Shown: positions 7,433 to 13,307 of the stretch, in pieces | Numbering within the stretch: position 1 is the first letter of the stretch | How the letters are laid out: the number at the start of each line of letters is the position of its first letter | Origin: Clostridiales bacterium | Lineage (GTDB): Bacteria > Bacillota > Clostridia > Lutisporales > Lutisporaceae | Length of the DNA stretch: 13,307 nt | Direction: 5' to 3' | NCBI GenBank assembly: GCA_012522255.1 | Contig: JAAYKT010000188.1 | Location: forward strand, 1 to 13,307 | Program-made: the position numbers and the translations under genes | The notes under the pieces: generated by a model | What the model saw: only the letters and a program-made list of their open reading frames with translations | Told to the model about the DNA's origin: nothing | Databases searched by the model: none

Positions 7433-8080
7433 GTGATTGGATCATCTGAAGTAAAGGAGCTTAGGGAAAGAACAGGCGCAGGCATGATGGACTGCAAAAA
7501 AGCTTTGGTTGAAACAAAAGGTGATATGGAAAAGGCCGTAGAAATATTAAGGGAAAAAGGCTTAGCGGCAGCTGCAAAAAGAGCAGGGCGTATAGCATCC
7601 GAGGGCATTGTTGAGTCCTATATACATGGAGGAGGACGAATAGGTGTTCTTATCGAAGTGAATTCAGAAACTGATTTTGTTGCCAAGAATGAGATTTTTA
7701 GATTATTTGTAAAAGATATGGCTATGCAAGTAGCGGCTTCCAGCCCTTTATACGTTTGACGGGAAGAGGTTGATGGCGGTTTAATCGAAAAAGAAAAAGA
7801 AATATACAGGGCTCAAGCTATAAATGAAGGCAAGCCTGAAAAAATAATTGACAGAATGGTTGAAGGCAGAATAGAAAAATTCTATAAGGATATATGTTTA
7901 TTGGAACAACCTTTTATAAGGGATACCGATAAAACAGTTAAGGATGTGCTTATGGATTTGATTGCACGGCTGGGCGAAAATATTTCCATAAGAAGATTTG
8001 CAAGATATGAAATGGGTGAAGGTTTAGCGAAAAGGCAGGATGATTTTGCAGAAGAAGTTTTAAGCCAAATGAATAAATAA
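7433..8080 (+). CDS. tsf: Elongation factor Ts with an in-frame TGA at codon 109
   Basis: EF-Ts is the guanine nucleotide exchange factor that recycles EF-Tu. The N-terminal UBA-like domain (EVKELRERTGAGMMDCKKAL, then ILREKGLAAAAKRAGRIASEG) and the first core segment (YIHGGGRIGVLIEVNSETDFVAKNE) are intact up to SSPLYV. TGA then occupies 7757-7759. Translation in the same frame continues as REEVDGGLIEKEKEIYRAQA, NEGKPEKIIDRMVEGRIEKF, CLLEQPFIRD and IGENISIRRFARYEMGEG to a TAA at 8078-8080. The total of 216 codons including the stop is the normal clostridial length, so nothing but one codon is affected. A terminated product of 108 residues would lack most of the EF-Tu-binding core. Relatives as I remember them have Arg, Ser or Asn at this position. 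CGA, AGA and TCA are each one change from TGA. GTG start with GGAGGAG upstream. It could be a sequence error, a pseudogene or a recoded gene. Confidence 0.9.
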
Positions 8081-8094
8081 TTTGATATTATAAT

Positions 8095-8123
8095 AAAAAG
8101 AGGACACTTTGTGTTCTCTTTTT
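8095..8123 (+). terminator. Strong intrinsic terminator after tsf
   Basis: A 13-bp stem with one G-U pair (8095-8107 with 8111-8123) closes a TTT loop. The descending arm ends in five T residues and begins 15 nt after the tsf stop. The ascending arm starts with five A residues, so it could also work on the opposite strand. It separates rpsB-tsf from pyrH. A poor TTGAAA (8122-8127) follows, but I see no convincing pyrH promoter. Confidence 0.85.
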
Positions 8124-8183
8124 GAAATTAAGAAGGATTTTTTGATTAAATGTAGAAATTTTAACTTTGTTGGAGGTAATGCA

Positions 8184-8897
8184 GTGGATAATTTAAAATA
8201 TAAAAGAATAATTTTAAAATTAAGCGGTGAGGCACTTTCCGGGGATAACAGAATGGGCATTGACGAGGATACGATCTCCAATATTGCAGAAAAGGTAAAG
8301 ATGTTAAAGGAAATGGGTGTACAAATTGCTGTTGTCATTGGCGGGGGTAATTTCTGGAGAGGCAGAAGCAGCAAGACTATGGACAGAACAACGGCAGACC
8401 ATATGGGAATGCTGGCTACAGTAATAAACTCACTGGCATTTCAAGATGCATTAGAAAAAATCGGCGTTGAAACAAGGGTTCAAACTGCAATTGAAATGAG
8501 GCAAATAGCAGAGCCGTATATCAGGAGAAGAGCCGTGCGCCATTTAGAGAAGGGGAGGGTAGTGATTTTTGCAGCCGGTACCGGTAATCCTTATTTTTCA
8601 ACTGATACTACAGCGGCGCTGAGAGCTGCTGAAATTGAGGCTGATGTTATACTGTTAGCTAAAAAAGTAGATGGTGTCTATGATTCCGATCCTGTCCTTA
8701 ACAAAGATGCAAGGAAATATGATAAACTGTCTTATATAGATGTGATTAAAGAAGGACTCGGTGTTATGGATTCGACAGCCGCTTCCCTTTGTATGGATAA
8801 TAGAATACCTATTATAGTATTTGACTTAAAAAGTCCTAATAATATTTTAAAAATAATGCAAGGACATTTGGTGGGTACAATAATAAAGGAGGATTAA
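8184..8897 (+). CDS. pyrH: Uridylate (UMP) kinase
   Basis: Bacterial UMP kinase of the amino acid kinase family. It phosphorylates UMP to UDP in pyrimidine nucleotide synthesis and forms GTP-activated, UTP-inhibited hexamers in characterised species. Visible motifs are the N-terminal KRIILKLSGEALSG, VVIGGGNFWRGR, TADHMGMLATVINSLAFQDA, EPYIRRRAVRHLEKGRVVIF, AAGTGNPYFSTDTTAALRAAE, VDGVYDSDP and GLGVMDSTAASLCMDN. GTG 8184 is taken as start because GGAGG at 8172-8176 lies 7 nt upstream and the product (237 aa) then has family length. The frame stays open upstream to about 8109, but that would read through the terminator hairpin. The Shine-Dalgarno of frr is embedded in its last codons. It lies 2 nt from frr, so the pair is translationally coupled. 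Confidence 0.96.
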   Translation: MDNLKYKRIILKLSGEALSGDNRMGIDEDTISNIAEKVKMLKEMGVQIAVVIGGGNFWRGRSSKTMDRTTADHMGMLATVINSLAFQDALEKIGVETRVQTAIEMRQIAEPYIRRRAVRHLEKGRVVIFAAGTGNPYFSTDTTAALRAAEIEADVILLAKKVDGVYDSDPVLNKDARKYDKLSYIDVIKEGLGVMDSTAASLCMDNRIPIIVFDLKSPNNILKIMQGHLVGTIIKED

Positions 8898-8899
8898 AA

Positions 8900-9457
8900 T
8901 TGATTACCGATATAGAAAAAACTTCAGAAGGTAAAATGAGCAAGACCATAAGCATTTTAAAGAAAGACTTGGCCTCTTTAAGAGCAGGCCGTGCTAATCC
9001 TGCAATGCTTGACAGGATAACTGTAGATTATTATGGTGCGGAAACGCCATTACAACAATTAGCAAATATTTCAGCACCTGAACCGAGAACGATATTGATT
9101 CAACCTTGGGATATTAAAGCAATAACTTTAATTGAAAAAGCGATACTTAAATCAGATTTAAGTATAAATCCTACCAATGATGGTAAAGTAATAAGACTTG
9201 CCATACCCCAGCTTACCGAGGAGAGAAGAAAGGATTTAGTCAGACTGATAAAAAAAATGGGTGAAGAAGCCAAAATAGCAATAAGAAATACAAGAAGAGA
9301 TGCAAATGACAGCTTGAAGAAGTTGAAAAAAGATGGCATATTGGCAGAAGATGATTGGAAAAAGGCCGAAGACAGCATGCAAAAAATTACAGATAATCAC
9401 ACTCAGGAAATAGACTCAATTACAGAAATGAAAGAAAAAGAAATAATGGAGATATGA
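8900..9457 (+). CDS. frr: Ribosome recycling factor
   Basis: RRF splits post-termination 70S complexes together with EF-G. The 185-residue protein shows the two-domain family pattern. The helical domain I includes MSKTISILKKDLASLRAGRANPAMLD, and the inserted beta domain II includes the ITVDYYGAETPLQQLANISAPE region and ILIQPWD. The NPTNDGKVIRLAIPQLTEERR hinge follows, then long helices with IRNTRRDAND. Start TTG 8900 is supported by AAGGAGG overlapping the pyrH stop (about 8886-8892) and by the normal N-terminus. Stop is TGA, used here as a genuine terminator. Its position directly after pyrH is conserved across many bacteria. Confidence 0.96.
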   Translation: MITDIEKTSEGKMSKTISILKKDLASLRAGRANPAMLDRITVDYYGAETPLQQLANISAPEPRTILIQPWDIKAITLIEKAILKSDLSINPTNDGKVIRLAIPQLTEERRKDLVRLIKKMGEEAKIAIRNTRRDANDSLKKLKKDGILAEDDWKKAEDSMQKITDNHTQEIDSITEMKEKEIMEI

Positions 9458-9460
9458 TGA

Positions 9461-9673
9461 TTGACAATGGTATATAATAAATCTTTAATAGGTTATGAAT
9501 TGAATTATGTTCGTGAAAATTTCTTAAAAGACAGTAATAAACAACTTATTGTAGAGATATCAAAAACCCCTTTAAGCTTTAAAATAGAAGAAAGAAAAAA
9601 CAATGAACCTGTTGTTGTAAAGCATTTAGAGGATGATGATAGGATTTTTTTAACAGTATCATGTTTTAAATAA
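9461..9673 (+). CDS. Small conserved-position protein of unknown function
   Basis: A 70-residue ORF between frr and uppS that I cannot name. The TTG start at 9461 is preferred because GGAG at 9448-9451 is 9 nt upstream. An ATG at 9467 would place it 15 nt away. The protein has no signal peptide or membrane segment. Its layout (IGYELNYVRENFL, then a short strand QLIVEISKTP, then PVVVKHLEDDDRIFLTVSCF) suggests one helix followed by beta strands, reminiscent of a single PASTA-like module or the small proteins I recall at this locus in other Clostridia. That resemblance is inference only. It starts 3 nt after frr and its stop is inside the ascending arm of a strong terminator, so it is the last gene of the pyrH-frr unit. 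Codon use matches its neighbours. Confidence 0.75.
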   Translation: MTMVYNKSLIGYELNYVRENFLKDSNKQLIVEISKTPLSFKIEERKNNEPVVVKHLEDDDRIFLTVSCFK

Positions 9674-9704
9674 AAACCCCTTAAAACAGAAGGGGTTTTT
9701 TTTT
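9672..9704 (+). terminator. Strong intrinsic terminator after the 70-residue ORF
   Basis: An 11-bp perfect stem (AAAAACCCCTT at 9672-9682 with AAGGGGTTTTT at 9690-9700) closes a 7-nt loop, followed by further T residues for a run of nine T (9696-9704). The stem begins within the stop codon of the preceding ORF. It ends the pyrH-frr unit and isolates uppS. Confidence 0.92.
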
Positions 9705-9711
9705 AGTGTGT

Positions 9712-9740
9712 TTTAGAGTAAAATAGTAATAGTATATTAT
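9712..9740 (+). promoter_or_regulatory. Candidate promoter of uppS-cdsA-dxr-rseP
   Basis: TTTAGA (9712-9717, four of six matches to the -35 consensus) and TATTAT (9735-9740) are spaced by 17 nt, directly after the strong terminator and just before the uppS ribosome-binding site GGAGG (about 9753-9757). A promoter is needed here because the preceding terminator is strong. The exact hexamers are uncertain in such AT-rich DNA. Confidence 0.4.
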
Positions 9741-9766
9741 TTCTAATTAGTTGGAGGAATACTTTA

Positions 9767-10507
9767 ATGGACGAAAAAAGGGATAATAAAATGCCCGGGC
9801 ATGTAGCCATAATAATGGATGGTAATGGCAGATGGGCAAAACGTAAAGGATTACCAAGAACACTGGGGCATAATGCAGGAGTGGAAACTTTAAAAGAAAT
9901 AGTCAAATACTCCGATGAAATTGGTATTAAAATATTGACTGTATATGCTTTTTCGACAGAGAACTGGAATAGACCCAAAGAGGAAGTGGATTACTTAATT
10001 AAATATTTACTCATAGAATTTTTAAGAAAAGAGATAGATGAATTACATAAAAACAACGTGACAATCAAAATGCTTGGCGATATAGAACACATTCCAAGCC
10101 TAACAAAAAATGAAATAAATAAAGCGATTTCATTGACAAGGAACAATACGGGACTCAAATTTAATATTGCCCTTAACTATGGCGGAAGAGGTGAGCTTGT
10201 TAATGCTTTAAAAGACATAACCAAAAAAGTGATTTTAGGGGATATAAATGTAGAAAGCATTAATGAGGAATTGATTTCAAAACATTTGTATACAGCGGGA
10301 GACGAGGATCCTGATCTGATAATTAGAACCGGCGGCGAAAAGAGGATAAGCAATTTTTTGATTTGGCAAAGTATATACAGTGAATTGTACTTCACGGATA
10401 TCCTTTGGCCGGACTTTAAAAAAGAGTGTTTTGCAGATGCTATATCAGATTATAAAAATAGATCCAGGCGGTTTGGCAGTCTGAAAGATGGAGGGAGAAT
10501 ATGCTAA
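9767..10507 (+). CDS. uppS: Undecaprenyl diphosphate synthase (isoprenyl transferase)
   Basis: cis-prenyltransferase that extends farnesyl diphosphate with isopentenyl diphosphate to make the C55 lipid carrier for peptidoglycan and other wall polymers. The signature HVAIIMDGNGRWAKRKG carries the catalytic Asp (residue 18). GHNAGVETLKEIV, YAFSTENWNRPKEEV, FNIALNYGGRGELVNA, DPDLIIRTGGEKRISNFLIW, YSELYF and WPDF complete the family set. Length 246 aa is usual. ATG 9767 follows GGAGG at good spacing. Its last codons overlap the cdsA start by 7 nt and carry the cdsA Shine-Dalgarno (GGAGGG), so the two are coupled. It consumes isoprenoid units from the MEP pathway, to which the neighbouring dxr belongs. 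Confidence 0.97.
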   Translation: MDEKRDNKMPGHVAIIMDGNGRWAKRKGLPRTLGHNAGVETLKEIVKYSDEIGIKILTVYAFSTENWNRPKEEVDYLIKYLLIEFLRKEIDELHKNNVTIKMLGDIEHIPSLTKNEINKAISLTRNNTGLKFNIALNYGGRGELVNALKDITKKVILGDINVESINEELISKHLYTAGDEDPDLIIRTGGEKRISNFLIWQSIYSELYFTDILWPDFKKECFADAISDYKNRSRRFGSLKDGGRIC

Positions 10508-11298
10508 AAACAAGAATAATAAGCGTAATTGTAACTCTTCCATTCATGATTGCGTCTTTATGTATAGGCGGTATGCCTCTTACAATTTTAATTCTTTTAA
10601 TTACGTTTGTAGGCTTATATGAATACTACAATGCTTTTAAAAACATAGGACATAAGCCTAATTTGCTTATAGGCTATTTAGGGACGATATCATATCATAT
10701 TGCAATATTGTTTAACAGAAGCTATATACTAATGTTTCCTATTTTGCTATTCATCGTAATGTTGCTATTATTTTTAGATGTAGTAAAAAAAGATAAAAGT
10801 ATTTTAGATATTTCTATAACAATGTTAGGCTTGGTGCACATAACATTTATGTTTAGTATGATACTTTTTTTACATAAAGGGCTATATGGCAGAGCCATGG
10901 TTTGGCTTCCATTTTTAACGGCGTGGCTATCTGATACTTTTGCATATTTTTCAGGAGTTTATTTTGGAAAAAATAAGCTGTGTCCTAAAATAAGCCCTAA
11001 AAAGACCGTGGAAGGGTCCTTGGGTGGTATTTTTGGCAGCACGGTTTTCAGCATTATAGCAGGAATCCTGTTTAAAAAAATCGGTATCGATATTCCGCTA
11101 TATCATTATGGAATCATTGGGGTTTTATCCGGCATAACAGGACAAATTGGAGACTTATTTGCTTCATCCATTAAAAGATTTTGTAAAGTAAAAGACTTTG
11201 GCAGTATTTTACCCGGGCATGGAGGAATATTAGACAGATTTGACAGTATACTATTTACGGCACCTACTGTTTACTTTTATGTAAAATTGTTTTTATAA
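10501..11298 (+). CDS. cdsA: Phosphatidate cytidylyltransferase (CDP-diglyceride synthase)
   Basis: Integral membrane enzyme converting phosphatidic acid and CTP to CDP-diacylglycerol, the precursor of bacterial phospholipids. The 265-residue protein is strongly hydrophobic, with about seven or eight membrane spans separated by short charged loops. The diagnostic CDS signature near the C-terminus (about residues 223-248) is complete: SIKRFCKVKDFGSILPGHGG followed by ILDRFD, including the metal-binding acidic residues. Upstream, AWLSDTFAYFSGVYFGKNKL and SPKKTVEGSLGGIFGS are also characteristic. The ATG lies inside the 3' end of uppS, and GGAGGGAG lies immediately upstream. A 13-nt gap with GGAGG precedes dxr. 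Confidence 0.96.
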   Translation: MLKTRIISVIVTLPFMIASLCIGGMPLTILILLITFVGLYEYYNAFKNIGHKPNLLIGYLGTISYHIAILFNRSYILMFPILLFIVMLLLFLDVVKKDKSILDISITMLGLVHITFMFSMILFLHKGLYGRAMVWLPFLTAWLSDTFAYFSGVYFGKNKLCPKISPKKTVEGSLGGIFGSTVFSIIAGILFKKIGIDIPLYHYGIIGVLSGITGQIGDLFASSIKRFCKVKDFGSILPGHGGILDRFDSILFTAPTVYFYVKLFL

Positions 11299-11311
11299 AT
11301 ATGGAGGAACA

Positions 11312-12469
11312 ATGTTAAATATAACAATTTTGGGGTCAACGGGCTCTATAGGTAAACAAACCTTGGATATAATAAGAAATAAAAAGGATATATTTAAGGT
11401 TTCCGCACTTACTTCCAACTCAAATATAGAATTACTTTGTGAACAGGTAAAAGAATTCAAACCTGAACTGACTGTAATTGCTGATAAAAATAAGTATAAA
11501 GACCTTAAAAATTTTCTTGCGGGTGAGGAAACAACCATCCTATGTGGCGAAGAGGGTCTTATACGTGCAGCAACATATGAAGAAACGGATTTGGTTATAT
11601 CTGCTATTGTAGGTATAGCCGGCTTGTTACCTACTTATGCCGCAATTAAGAAGGGTAAAAAATTAGCGCTGGCAAATAAAGAAACCTTGGTTACGGCAGG
11701 AAATATAATAATGAAAGAAGCCGTAGAGAAAAATGTAAAAATAATTCCCGTAGACAGTGAACATTCGGCTATTTTCCAATGTATAGAAAAAGAAGAAAAT
11801 GAAATATCCAAGATAATACTTACCGCATCAGGCGGTCCCTTTAGAGAAAAAACCATAGATGAACTGACAAGGGTAACTATTGCCGATGCCCTGAAACATC
11901 CGAACTGGTCTATGGGTAAAAAAATAACAATTGATTCCGCTACCATGATGAATAAGGGCCTCGAGGTTATTGAAGCCAAATGGTTATTTGATATGCCACG
12001 GGAAAGAATAGAAGTATGCATACATCCACAATGCATAATACATTCCATGGTTGAGTATATTGACGGCTCTCTAATTGCCCAACTCGGTTACACGGATATG
12101 ATACTACCGATACAATCCGCAATGACTTATCCAAATAGAAAGAAAACTGACTTTGAAAAATTAAAATTATCAGAAATAAAAGAACTCAGTTTTTACGAAC
12201 CTGATTTTAAAAAGTTCACTTGCCTCGGGCTTGCATATGATGCGTTGGAGTATGGTGACAGCACATGTGTAGTTTTAAATGCAGCAAATGAAATAGCGGT
12301 TAAAAGTTTTTTACAGGGGCTGATTAAATTTAACGATATTTACAAGTTGATATATTCAATAATGGAAAAGCACAATATAGTGGCGGTAAAAACAATTGAA
12401 GATGTTCTGCTTATAGACAAATGGGGCAGGGAAAAAGGAGAAGATTTATTAAAAAGAGGTGTGTTTTAA
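11312..12469 (+). CDS. dxr: 1-deoxy-D-xylulose 5-phosphate reductoisomerase
   Basis: Second enzyme of the MEP isoprenoid pathway. It isomerises and reduces DXP to 2-C-methyl-D-erythritol 4-phosphate using NADPH and a divalent metal. The NADPH-binding motif GSTGSIGKQTLD is at residues 8-19, and ANKETLV at about 121-127. The metal ligands appear as Asp148 and Glu150 (PVDSEHSAIFQC) and Glu218 (MNKGLEVIEA). The substrate-capping loop HPNWSMGKK (Trp199) and the ASGGPFR and IHPQCIIHSMVEY blocks are present. Family members usually have Ser or Thr where Cys stands in HPQC, a mild variation. Length 385 aa is normal. ATG 11312 follows GGAGG. The stop is 1 nt from the rseP start. This shows the organism uses the MEP, not only the mevalonate, route. 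Confidence 0.97.
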   Translation: MLNITILGSTGSIGKQTLDIIRNKKDIFKVSALTSNSNIELLCEQVKEFKPELTVIADKNKYKDLKNFLAGEETTILCGEEGLIRAATYEETDLVISAIVGIAGLLPTYAAIKKGKKLALANKETLVTAGNIIMKEAVEKNVKIIPVDSEHSAIFQCIEKEENEISKIILTASGGPFREKTIDELTRVTIADALKHPNWSMGKKITIDSATMMNKGLEVIEAKWLFDMPRERIEVCIHPQCIIHSMVEYIDGSLIAQLGYTDMILPIQSAMTYPNRKKTDFEKLKLSEIKELSFYEPDFKKFTCLGLAYDALEYGDSTCVVLNAANEIAVKSFLQGLIKFNDIYKLIYSIMEKHNIVAVKTIEDVLLIDKWGREKGEDLLKRGVF

Positions 12470-12470
12470 A

Positions 12471-13307
12471 TTGACATTGGGAAATATATTTACAACGATA
12501 ATAGTCTTTGTTGTCATTGTACTCATACACGAATTCGGTCATTTTGCTGTTGCCAAACTTTCCGGAATAAGAGTTGAAGAATTTGCCATCGGTATGGGCC
12601 CTAAAGTATTTGGAAAGAAGAAAGGTGAAACATTATATTCTGTCAGGCTGTTGCCGATTGGCGGTCTTTGCAAACTTACTGGAGAAGACGGGGACTCTTT
12701 TGATGATAAATCTTTTAGTCAAAAATCTGTGCCTGTTAGAATGGCAGTAATATTTTTTGGCCCTTTAATGAACTTTTTGTTAGCTGTATTAATTTTTTCA
12801 TTGGTTATAATTCAATCACCAATTATAAGTGAAGTGATTATAGATAAGCCTGCATATAATGCAGGAGTATTGAAAGGCGATAAAATATTAAAGATTAATG
12901 ACAGCAATGTAAAAGAATGGGATGAAGTAAAGCCTCTTATTCAAAACAGCGAAAGTGAGTCCATATTATTAACCGTCAAGAGAAAGAATGAAATCAAGGA
13001 AATTTCAATAAAACCGATGGTTGATGATATAAATGAAGGGGCAATAATAGGAATTAGGCCTGCTTTAAGAATAAAAAGTTTTTCTATAACTCAAGGAGTA
13101 AAAACTACCATAAGCATTGCAGGCTCAATGTTTGACTTTTTATTCAAACTGATAACAAAAAGAGGAACGGCTGAGGATGTGTCCGGTGTTGTAGGAATTT
13201 TTGTCATAATAAGCGAAACGGTAAAATATGGGTTATTGTATGTTTTGGATTTAACAGCAATCCTAAGTTTAAACTTAGGCATAATTAACTTGCTTCCTAT
13301 CCCTGCC
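12471..13307 (+). CDS. rseP: RIP metalloprotease RseP (site-2 protease), 3'-truncated by the window edge
   Basis: Intramembrane zinc metalloprotease that carries out the second cut in regulated intramembrane proteolysis of anti-sigma factors and clears signal-peptide remnants. The frame stays open for 279 codons to the window's last base. TTG 12471 is the start, with AGAGGTG (12455-12461) upstream, 1 nt after dxr stops. The first membrane helix contains the active-site HEFGH (residues 20-24). LLPIGGLCKLTGEDG is the conserved beta-hairpin segment. GPLMNFLLAVLIF begins the second helix (GPAMN is usual). A PDZ domain spans about 117-185 (PAYNAGVLKGDKILKINDSN). The sequence ends at NLGIINLLPIPA, just before the LDGG that carries the third zinc ligand, so that residue is outside the window. 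No fault is visible in what is present. Confidence 0.96.
   Translation, partial: MTLGNIFTTIIVFVVIVLIHEFGHFAVAKLSGIRVEEFAIGMGPKVFGKKKGETLYSVRLLPIGGLCKLTGEDGDSFDDKSFSQKSVPVRMAVIFFGPLMNFLLAVLIFSLVIIQSPIISEVIIDKPAYNAGVLKGDKILKINDSNVKEWDEVKPLIQNSESESILLTVKRKNEIKEISIKPMVDDINEGAIIGIRPALRIKSFSITQGVKTTISIAGSMFDFLFKLITKRGTAEDVSGVVGIFVIISETVKYGLLYVLDLTAILSLNLGIINLLPIPA

Noticed and set aside
7755..7790. prfB-like +1 frameshift at GTT TGA C in tsf
   Set aside because: Shifting +1 gives a short non-EF-Ts reading that stops at a TAA (7781-7783). The conserved EF-Ts sequence continues in the original frame, so a frameshift would not restore the protein.
7433..8080. Genetic code in which UGA means Trp or Gly (tables 4/25)
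   Set aside because: codY and frr end at TGA at their expected lengths, all other genes lack internal TGA, and Trp is encoded by TGG throughout.
7856..8080. A separate 74-codon gene for the 3' half of tsf
   Set aside because: The ATG at 7856 is internal to the EF-Ts frame (DRMVEGR) and has no Shine-Dalgarno. Homology begins well upstream, right after the TGA.
8109..8183. Upstream extension of pyrH (25 extra codons)
   Set aside because: It would begin in the terminator loop. The GTG at 8184 has a good GGAGG and gives the family's normal N-terminus.
11635..12048. Long antisense ORF (137 codons) opposite dxr, plus similar antisense ORFs opposite topA, hslV, hslU and others
   Set aside because: They mirror the codon structure of strongly conserved + strand genes, are Ser/Phe/Leu-rich as shadows are in AT-rich coding DNA, and show no ribosome-binding sites or known domains.

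Overview
The window is a contiguous, AT-rich (roughly one third G+C by eye) chromosomal segment with every recognisable gene on the + strand. Gene content and order (topA, trmFO, hslV, hslU, codY, rpsB, tsf, pyrH, frr, a small ORF, uppS, cdsA, dxr, rseP) are the conserved core arrangement of low-G+C Firmicutes. CodY, TrmFO and the Gly/Glu/Asp/Lys-rich reading of the proteins point to Clostridia in the broad sense (Clostridiales or Tissierellales-like). I cannot name a genus. No mobile element, CRISPR array, tRNA or rRNA is visible.

Region 1 (2-3331) holds the 3' end of topA (DNA topoisomerase I, N-terminus outside the window), followed with almost no gap by trmFO (folate/FAD-dependent tRNA U54 methyltransferase). 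A 232-nt non-coding gap follows, where many relatives carry xerC. Region 2 (3564-6296) is hslV-hslU-codY, a tight operon encoding the two-component HslUV protease and the branched-chain amino acid/GTP-sensing repressor CodY. A 378-nt non-coding stretch then carries a good sigma-A-type promoter for rpsB.

Region 3 (6675-9702) is the translation block: rpsB (S2), tsf (EF-Ts), pyrH (UMP kinase), frr (ribosome recycling factor) and a 70-residue protein of unknown function. It is cut by a hairpin between rpsB and tsf, a strong intrinsic terminator after tsf and another after the small ORF. Region 4 (9767-13307) is the envelope/isoprenoid block: uppS (undecaprenyl diphosphate synthase), cdsA (CDP-diglyceride synthase), dxr (MEP pathway reductoisomerase) and the start of rseP (site-2 protease), all overlapping or nearly touching.

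The one striking anomaly is in tsf. A TGA lies in frame at 7757-7759, about halfway through an otherwise intact, full-length EF-Ts reading frame. The same window uses TGA as an ordinary stop (codY, frr) and TGG for Trp, so a global code change is unlikely. The remaining explanations are a sequencing/assembly error, a recent nonsense mutation (CGA to TGA is the simplest), or local UGA read-through/recoding. The stop is in the leaky UGA-C context and a weak hairpin sits just downstream. Otherwise this is a conserved housekeeping region, and I see no convincing undescribed multi-gene system in it.
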